A stretch of DNA of 64,000 nucleotides from positions 25,652,822-25,716,821 of the forward strand of contig CAIIXF020000008.1 in assembly GCA_903813345.2 (NCBI GenBank), written 5' to 3'. This DNA is from Owenia fusiformis. Lineage: Eukaryota; Annelida; Polychaeta; Sabellida; Oweniidae. Shown here piece by piece: positions 56,015 through 64,000 of this stretch. Both the position numbers and the translations under genes were made by a program. Under the pieces are notes generated by a model. That model saw only the letters and a program-made list of their open reading frames with translations, did no database searches and was not told the DNA's origin. The stretch's first letter is position 1, and the number at the start of each line of letters is the position of its first letter.

Positions 56015-57479
56015 ATGGATACTGGACAGTCGACACAAAGTGATGATCAATTTTGTTATCTTATAAATACACTACCAGCAGAGATGCTTGAGAACATTAT
56101 TTTTAAGTTAGATATTGAAACGATGTGTAACCTATCCTGCACATGCATACTGTTGTTCAAGAAAATTCATCACAATGAGAGACTTTGGAGATATCTATGT
56201 AAGAAGCATTGTAATGCAAATCATATACAGGAGAACAGACAATCTGGGTGTACATGGAAGGTAAGTCATTTGGGGAATTTTCCCAACAGTTGTCACAGAT
56301 ATTTTCAAGTAATGAATACAATATGTCATGTTTAGGGTGCAATTTGTTGAATTTACAATATAGCATTCAAGGGCGTAGCGCCTATTACGCAAAATACGCA
56401 CAGGCGTACCAAATGAATTTGAAAAAAATTAAAAATATGTTAAAATGCATTCATTTATTTGCGAATTTATTGATGCTTCCTATCGTATCTGTATTTTTAC
56501 CATTGTCAACATTTAAAGTTGATAAACGCTTAGATTCCATCAAATAACGTCCTTGAAAAAATTCTCCCCAGACCCCCTACGATGTGCGGCCTTCGGCCAC
56601 TCAATCAGGCATCCCAGTGTGCGTACCAACTCAAAATATAGCCCTACGCCCATGGCATTACAATAATCATACTATATCATAATTTAAAGGTTACATTATA
56701 GCCCGGGGGGTTCACTGTGAACAAAATTTGACGGGGGTCCTAGGCTGAACCCTCAGATATCAATATATTCCCATACCAAAATGTCAAATTTGGATGTGTT
56801 CCCATACCAACCGATATATTGCCAAAAAGCCATACCAAATCCCCAAATATGAAACCAATACCATACCAAATGTCAAAATATAGGACCAATGCCACACCAA
56901 TGCCATGACTGGTCCAGAGTAGAATATTTCCTGGGAAAAAAGCTATTTATTTAAACTGAAGAAGGTCTAAGAAGAAGGTGATCTTTGAGGAAAATGAACC
57001 AAAACAACTCATATTAGGATATGTGTAACTACCATAATTGTGAGGTTACATATTTTCCATGACCATTCTCATACCAGAAAGTTTAAAAATCTGACCATTT
57101 CCATCCCTCAAAAATCATAATGCATTCTCATACATGTACCACATCCTAAAATTTGGGTCCATTGCCATACCAAATGTCAAAAAAGGTACTCCATGTGCGC
57201 CGAGGATCCCTGTCAAGGTTTATATACAGTGAATCCCCCAGGCATTATAGATCAATTGTACGTGTATTTTGAATTGTTGCCTTGTATGCTTCATTCTTTT
57301 ACTTATTCTTTTTCAAGGCTACTTTCATAGAGAATTATGGGAGGAATGCAGTGAAAAAGCAATGGAAGGCAGGTGCCTTGAGTAAGATACAAACATATGA
57401 TGACCTACCGTGTAAACCAATCTGTCCAATGGATGTTGAAACTTGGGGAGAACTTTTCCAGATGGAACTAAATAGATAG
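56015..57479 (+). CDS. FBXO48: FBXO48, small F-box protein
   Basis: Two exons, 56015-56260 and 57318-57479: 408 nt, 135 residues (human about 155). The donor is TGGAAG|GTAAGT, the acceptor TTTTCAAG, phase 0. The F-box lies at about residues 18-58 (LPAEMLENIIFKLDIETMCN, then RLWRYLCKKHC), with the Leu-Pro start and Trp-containing end expected for Skp1 binding. The C-terminus PMDVETWGELFQMELNR closely parallels the vertebrate FBXO48 end, which is what separates it from other short F-box proteins. There is no added WD40, LRR or other substrate domain. As a family it should act in an SCF ubiquitin ligase; the mammalian protein is reported to target active AMPK. The intron contains a GGGCGTAGCG-type element at 56371-56651. 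Confidence 0.88.
56371..56651. mobile_element. Inverted-end element in the FBXO48 intron
   Basis: Left GGGCGTAGCGCC, right GCCCTACGCCC; the subterminal ACGCACAGGCGTACC is shared, inverted, with the element at 42534-42711. Non-autonomous. Confidence 0.6.
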
Positions 57480-60400
57480 TAGGAACAGGATGTATTAGGT
57501 GGCTTAAAATCCAGGTTTAATACTTTTATAGATGGCATCTTTGTCAATTATTGCCAAAGGTTATATTTCTGAATATGCTGCCAACTACTGCTGGCATCTT
57601 TGTAATGTATCAGTTGTGAGATCTTCATTGTTGTGATCTGTAAGCAAGCATACTAGACTCTATGACAAACATAATTTTTAACATTGATTATAATTATATG
57701 CATTCAATTGCATATTTAAGAAGATGTATATTGAATTTTATAAATGTATATTGCATGAATATAGAACCAGTTAAAAGTTATTTGTTTATCATATAAGGTA
57801 GACTTGGATGAGGTAATGAGAATATTTACTTTAATACAAACAAATCAAATGTTTTAGCTTGTACTGGGATGAATATAAACTATAACTATACTAAATCTCA
57901 GCTGGTTGCAGAAATGAGGCAGTCCTCAACTTGATAGTTTTTATTCATCCTGTTTAACTTTTAAATGGTTTAGGGAATTGTGCATATAAATATTATACAA
58001 TTATTCATATATTATTTATGTTTATTTATAAGATATACAATATGTATATATATTACATAGTACTCTACAATGTATAGAACTATATAAGGAGTGTCTAAAG
58101 AGGTCCTTATTCTTTATTTTGGTCTGTAACCTTTTTAAATCCGTGGATTTCAATATGAATCTAACTATGTATGTGGTATCATATAAGGGGTTTGTATGTA
58201 TTGATCTAAATTGCTATCACCTCTTATATGGATGCAATATTTCATACGTGTAAATGTATAGAATAACTGATAATGTACAATTTGGGGAGAATTTTAGTTT
58301 TACAATAAATTCACTAAAAATTAGACACCAAAAACCTTGGAAATAAAAACAATGAAAACTCAACAAGAACACAATTATATTTTACTATTTCATCTAGTAT
58401 GGTGGCGATTTTGAGAAATGATAACTGGCTTGTTTGATGGTTATCATTAGGTTTTAATGAGATTTGCTAATTAAATACAATTTATAGGATTCATTTTAGG
58501 TATGCAAATTCACAATATTTTTGTGTTATTTTACACCTTGCAAAAATCACTGCATTTTTATTGTCAGTATTATGGCAAATCTGTACATCATTTTAGTCTC
58601 ATAATTGCAATAAAACTAACATGTATTTAAGAATAACACACAGAAATAAAATTTGAAAATATATAAATAATATCTCAGTCTTATTGTGAAGTTTGATCAT
58701 ACACTAACTCCTTTCAAATCTGAAAAAACTGGGCACTGGCCAAAAATGTTAGAATAAGGTGTCCACATTATATGTTTCTTAAACATTAGAGTCAGTGTGA
58801 GAATAAAACATTGTAAGTAACAGACAAAGGTGATCAGAGAGAGAAGTGTTCCAGTACACAAGTTTTACTACAGAAGTTTACTTTTCTGTTCTGACAGGGA
58901 CATTTTGTCAGTATTTAGACATACAGTAGAACCTTTCTAATTCAAACACCATTGGGTCCAGCTAAAAGTGTTCAGATAAGGAGGTGTTCACATTTTGCGG
59001 TTTTTGCATTTGGGAGATTCTAGATTTTAAAGAAATGTGAACACATTCTCAATGAATATTTATGAGTTCTATTAAACCACATATAGCTTTCCTGCCTTTA
59101 TGGCATTACAATAATTTGAAAATCAGATTCAAATGAATTTATATGTCATGCTAGAAAGTCATTTAATTATTGAAACTATGCAATGTTTGGATGTCATGAT
59201 GAAACAGTGACACATAGAAAGTATTACAGCAATTTTTGTAGAAAATATTTTAATATTTCATGAAAACTGTTCAGATTACACAGGTCAACTTAAGATAAAC
59301 ATGAATTAGTATTTATTGAACAAGCCTTGTATTGTGTGGTTATGGTTTTGATTGGTCATTCATTCTCAAGAAAATTGATTTAATCACTAACAAAGTTCAT
59401 CATAACAAATAATCAAAATTATTCAAAGGGACAGTAGTTATATTTGACAGATTAAGGTTGTTATATACACAGAGGCTTAAAAATAACTTTAGGATAGTGT
59501 GTATATATTTTTAGATCAAAATGACTATGATGTTCCATTATCACAGACTTCATTTTTTACTGAAGCAAGAAAATATTTTGATTCTCCATGTTTGGGAATA
59601 GGAGAGTGGAGAATGAAGAGGATGTATTTTCTCGAAAACTGAATGCAGGATTTTCTGATCTTTGTTCACTTGAAATTTGATTACGTACCAAAGTGCAACA
59701 GAAATACATCAAAATGCACAAATCATCACTATACAATTCATTAAAAGTAAAACACTCATTTTTGAAAGTGTAATATCATGAAATTGGTATGTCCAAAGCT
59801 GAACACTGGACAAAGCATTGCTCCATTGCTATGACATGGAGCCACCTTATGCCAGTGAATAACTACCTTAACAAGTATCCCATGGCTATTCATATAATAA
59901 TCTCATACATCAGAGATGATGACAAGTATTATTAAAGAACAAGATATATTATGGCCAATGGGGAACAAAGATCCTCTTGATGTAATCTAGAATAGTGAAA
60001 TATTAAAACACAAATAATTGTTGACAGTCCAGATGATCGTGAGGAATATTGACAAATAATTACAATTATCAAATACTTGCTAAATTGTTTGTGTATAGAG
60101 ACTTGCTTCAATATCTGTTTGCAATGAATGAAGGCATGATTATTTTCCTGGTGTTTTGCAACTCTGATCTTCCATTTGGCAGCTATTGATGGGGAGGGTA
60201 TTTAAAAAGAAGGGAAAGTAGCAGGCAGTGAGGCACATCACATCATTCTGATTCTACATGCAAAAAGCAAGCTGGAAATATTCATTCTTCACATCTTTCT
60301 GTTGTACAATACAAAAAGGCAAAACATGTCATTGTTAACCATAATGATAAAAAGGTCATTGATTTTTTTATAATTTTAACCAGTTTCTCCAGTTTTATCA

Positions 60401-60829
60401 TATATGATGAGGAATTTGATGTATGCATGTAGAAATTGTCATACTTCATGAAGCTCATTTGCAATCTGATGAGATATGGCAAAGCGGCCACAATTCATGT
60501 TGGAATTGGAAGTTTTGATCTAGAGGTGTCATTCTTATTTGTATAACTATTTAATCTGATGATATATGGCTAATATCGCTGTATTATCATAGGTTTTAAT
60601 TTTGAAAAATAAACTATGACAACAAATACTTTATTATAGTATATTTAGTGAAAATATTTACTGTAACTAATTTAACTATTTTCTGTGAACAGAATTTTCA
60701 GTCAAAAATACAATTAAGAAGTCTATCTTTAACAATAAAATTGCACATTTGGTGAAATTGACACCTGTGAAATATACATGTATTCACAGTATTCTAAATA
60801 ATCCATGGATGGATGGGAGTTCTTTGAAA
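57480..60829. other. Downstream of FBXO48; no gene seen
   Basis: AT-rich sequence without recognisable coding blocks on either strand. Contains the FBXO48 3' UTR (end not determined) and unassigned repeats. Confidence 0.5.
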
Positions 60830-61545
60830 AGGTCCATGTAAGGTATTGCAAGTGATTTTAGATGCTCATATCTTTCACCACTAGTACTTTATGGCCACAA
60901 GTACAGTGGTTTTTATTAAAATAATATTTTTTCTTTCAAGTGAACGTCCCCATGTTAGTAAAAATATAAATCAAACAATTCTAAAAATTATGAATAGGGA
61001 ACCCATGTCAATAACTTTTCCAAAATGTTGAACCTATTTACTCAAAAGAGGATCTTCTTTTCTGATTTTTATTGCTTGGAAAGATTATTCAACATGGGGT
61101 CTAAATCTTCTTCAAAAGTAGAATGGTTTGAGAGTCTAGTTTTGAAGATATAAATTTTTGATGACCAAAATCATGCTGAAAACAATGGATAACATGAGTT
61201 TTCCCTATGGGAAAATAACATGGGATATGCGGTTTTTAAATTTCGACCTTTCACACCCCATCCCATTTTTAGGAATTATTAATATTGTGTAGACTAGTAG
61301 AAGAAATTTTTGATATGTTTAAATAGAGAAAATCAAGATCCTCTTTTTAGAAAATAAGCCTAACATTTTTAAAAACTGCTAAGGTGGGGGTCCTAATTAA
61401 TCCATAATTTTTAAAGAGTTACATTGATAATTTACTATCATGTGGAGTTCACTTGAAAGAAAACATATTGTTTTAATAAAACCACTGTATTTATACCCAG
61501 AAAATACTATTTCAAAAGAACACTAACTCTTCTAATTCCTTTAAA
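60830..61545. mobile_element. Foldback MITE-like element, about 700 bp
   Basis: CAGTGGTTTTTATTAAAATA (near 60904) mirrors the inverse of TTTTAATAAAACCACTG (near 61472), and TTTCTTTCAAGTGAAC mirrors GTTCACTTGAAAGAAA. The interior has AACAATGGATAACATGAGTT, the inverse of the core near 1.35 kb and 37.6 kb. Exact ends are not clear. Confidence 0.65.
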
Positions 61546-64000
61546 GATCCCTTTAATATAGAAGTTGATAATTTATATACTTCCCCCATCTTCCACCACT
61601 CAATCATGCACACTGTAAATTCTCTCTAATTGATAATTACACGTCATTTTAATGTTAATTGTATGGCAGAGTAACAGATATATCCAGTACATGTACGTAT
61701 ATGCACTGCATCATGTGAAATAAATACATTTTATTTCATTTTCAATGTGCGTATCCTTTTTTGGCCCACCCTGTTATACTAAAAGGATTTTTGCTACTGA
61801 AGTCAATAATCTCAAACCAAATTAATATGTCTGCAAAAATGTCAAAAGCGGTAATTATGTTTTTCTAAATTGGCTGCTCAGTGCTGCAACAGTACAGATT
61901 TAAACTGATGAAGGTATTTATGATGTCATATATGTATTGGCTAGCCCTACAATAAACAAGGTGAATATTATCAGCTAATAGTATAAGGACTTCCCACAAT
62001 ACTGGCTATCATGCATATCATTATGAAAGGCCATAAAACTAAAAACTATCGCTGATAAAGCAACTTTTCTTCTTGATCCTCTAAGTGTGATAAGCCTAGA
62101 TGTATTCATGATCTCTGTAAATATCAATCTTTCAATGTAGGCAATAAATATATATTCACGCATAGCTAGGCAAAGTGTCCAATTCAAGCTAATCAGAACA
62201 CGGTATTTCATATAACTGCACTGCATTATAACACGGACTGTGATTATATAGATTCTAACCAATAAGAGGAGGAAAACCCCAGAGCTTTAGAGATGGCACA
62301 TAATTACGTCTTTTGCTAATTACCACCTTTGTTTGTCAGAATTTGCACCATCAACAAGCGATGAAATCGGTTAACACGCTCGATATAACATAATTTTATT
62401 CGTAGTATGTTTAGAAAACTTAGAAACCACTGAATGATTTCATTTCTCTGTCGATTTGACCAATCAGCTTTTTTGAACCCTGCTTACAACCATTAGAGGA
62501 TATACTGTAGGGGCATTCTTGGCCACGGGGCATTCCCGGACAAACCCTTGGTATCAGGTGAAAATCTGGGGGATTGTTAGTCTTTTAACAATATATATTA
62601 CCACAGCGATACTATGATGCTTCTAATTTGAAGTTTCAATAAAGAAACCATATAAAAAAAAGAATTATTGAAGATCGTCCGATAATGGCCCGTGTCCGAG
62701 ATTACCTCTATCTCCTCTCACCAAGGTCACTCGTTGAATGGTTGTCAAGGTGACAACTTGACTACAGATTGAAATTGATGCTTTGCCAACTTGATCCTTA
62801 CAAAAAATTTCACTGAAAATTAGTTCTAAAGTGATTTCATATCTTTTTTCGAAGCAAATATTTTGTAATTGGTGAAAAGAATTTAGCCCAGAATTTGATG
62901 CATTGTGTCTGATCCATTCCACTGGGCATAATTTCCTAAACTTCACACTTGATGATTTGCATCTCATGCAAAGGTTGAAGTACCCTTTTTGAGGAATGAT
63001 TCAATCAACATTGCACTGAGTCCAGGGCTTAATACCTGAAGTCTTAGATTTGCTGAAGTGAGGATTCTCTATGTGAGGCCATACATCAGTGGATAATGAG
63101 TATATAAAACGTAAAATATACAAATTTTAGGAGATATGTATCAAGACAATATTGGAAACCATGGGGTTTCAAACCACCATGGTTTAAAATGATGATAGAA
63201 AATTGACTTGTCTACTCATTTGTTTATTGCCCCAACTGTAGCCTGAACTAATAAAGTCCATTTCACTGTTTTTTGCAATAAGAAATAAGATAACCTCTAT
63301 TTATTATTGGCTCACACAGTGACCTGGGATTGACTAGGCATCCCTCCGCCCATCGGTCCATTTGTCCGTCCATGGGCTTTCAACTAGATTGAAAGCCCAT
63401 GGTCTGTCTGATGGTGTGTCAACATTGGCTGTACAAATTCTAAAGTCTGAATAACTTACGACTTAGCAACTACTGTAACTCATGTAATTTGGACATAAAG
63501 AGTTTTTTCTCTTTAAAGTATAAAGTTCTGTATAAAGTTATTAATTAATACTTTCTAAACATAATGTGGTTACAATTCACTGTGTGATATACCTTTGTGA
63601 ATTTTGTATCTGCCTTAGTGAATCAATGACCAAAAACTCAATACAGTGTCCGGATGACATATATTTATTGTCGAGGCCCTTTATTGTAGATGGTCATTGA
63701 AAAGAGTATAAATATTACATATGAATTGAGTATTATATTCAAATTATTATATTTAAATTCAATTATCCAGGGGAACTGCTCATGCTATTTTCTAATATTT
63801 GTTTTGAAAATCTGATTTCCTTTTTGAAAACAGGCTACTAATATAAAGGTTTTGAATATCTTTCAATCATGAAGCTTCAGTTCTCATACCTTCAGTTATT
63901 TACATTCATTATTCTTTAGTCAATCACTCAACCACATCAGGAATCAAACACTGCTTAAAGTTCTATAATTAAGCTCTCTGCTAAAAGGGATATAGAAGAG
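61546..64000. other. Right edge: no firm gene; repeat fragments
   Basis: A partial GCCAATCAGAACA-family repeat at about 62180-62225; an unassigned minus-strand frame at 62967-62665; a MITE end near 63258; a palindrome CATGGGCTTTCAACTAGATT with its mirror at 63372-63404. No recognisable exon set. Confidence 0.45.
62665..62967 (-). other. Unassigned 100-residue open frame, possible exon
   Basis: Starts MRCKSSSVKFRKLCPVEW and has balanced, protein-like composition (FEKRYEITLELIFSEIFCKD). A donor-like ACCTTG|GTGAGA lies at about 62718 (minus strand), which would cut it to roughly 83 residues. No family recognised and no partner exon found; it may be chance. Confidence 0.25.

Overview
The window is 64 kb of an AT-rich animal nuclear genome. 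Genes are split by spliceosomal introns with GT-AG boundaries, and there is no operon structure. I could rebuild complete coding sequences from splice signals and family similarity for six genes; the 3' end of a seventh lies at the left edge. The gene set (TRAPPC6B, PNN, ABCD4, FBXO48, a FkbM-type methyltransferase, an MpaB/rubber-oxygenase-domain protein) together with frequent ATGTACAT and TAGGCCTA words suggests a marine invertebrate. A hemichordate or other invertebrate deuterostome is my best guess, but that is inference only.

Layout. 340-908 (+): last two exons of a multi-pass membrane protein. 5943-2133 (-): TRAPPC6B, six exons, 156 aa. 6172-13410 (+): PNN (pinin), nine exons, 583 aa, head-to-head with TRAPPC6B across only 228 bp, as in vertebrates where the two are also divergent neighbours. 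13411-18976: intergenic DNA rich in minisatellites, including a ~1.3 kb tandem-repeat element. 42104-18977 (-): ABCD4, sixteen exons, 609 aa, over 23 kb. Its 10 kb intron 9 holds a complete gene on the other strand, a three-exon FkbM-type methyltransferase (25972-31867, 327 aa). 46758-45769 (-): MpaB/Lcp-type oxygenase-domain protein. 47670-55400: a 7.7 kb stretch bounded by 45-bp inverted termini and an exact 8-bp target duplication. 56015-57479 (+): FBXO48, two exons, 135 aa. 57480-64000: no recognisable gene, several foldback repeats.

The most unusual signal is in ABCD4. Three different exon-intron junctions have been amplified into tandem arrays: the 5' splice site of exon 2 (25-bp unit, 9 copies), the 5' splice site of exon 6 (about 66-bp unit, 6 donor copies), and the 3' splice site plus first part of exon 10 (90-bp unit, 12 acceptor-like sites). 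In each case only the site next to the exon keeps the reading frame open. The decoys lie on the intron side and would add stop codons. I know of no described system built this way.

The rest of the non-coding sequence is dominated by short non-autonomous DNA transposons with inverted ends, tRNA-derived SINE fragments, a 5'-truncated LINE, a LINE 3' end and local satellites. No CRISPR array, rRNA or convincing functional tRNA gene was seen.
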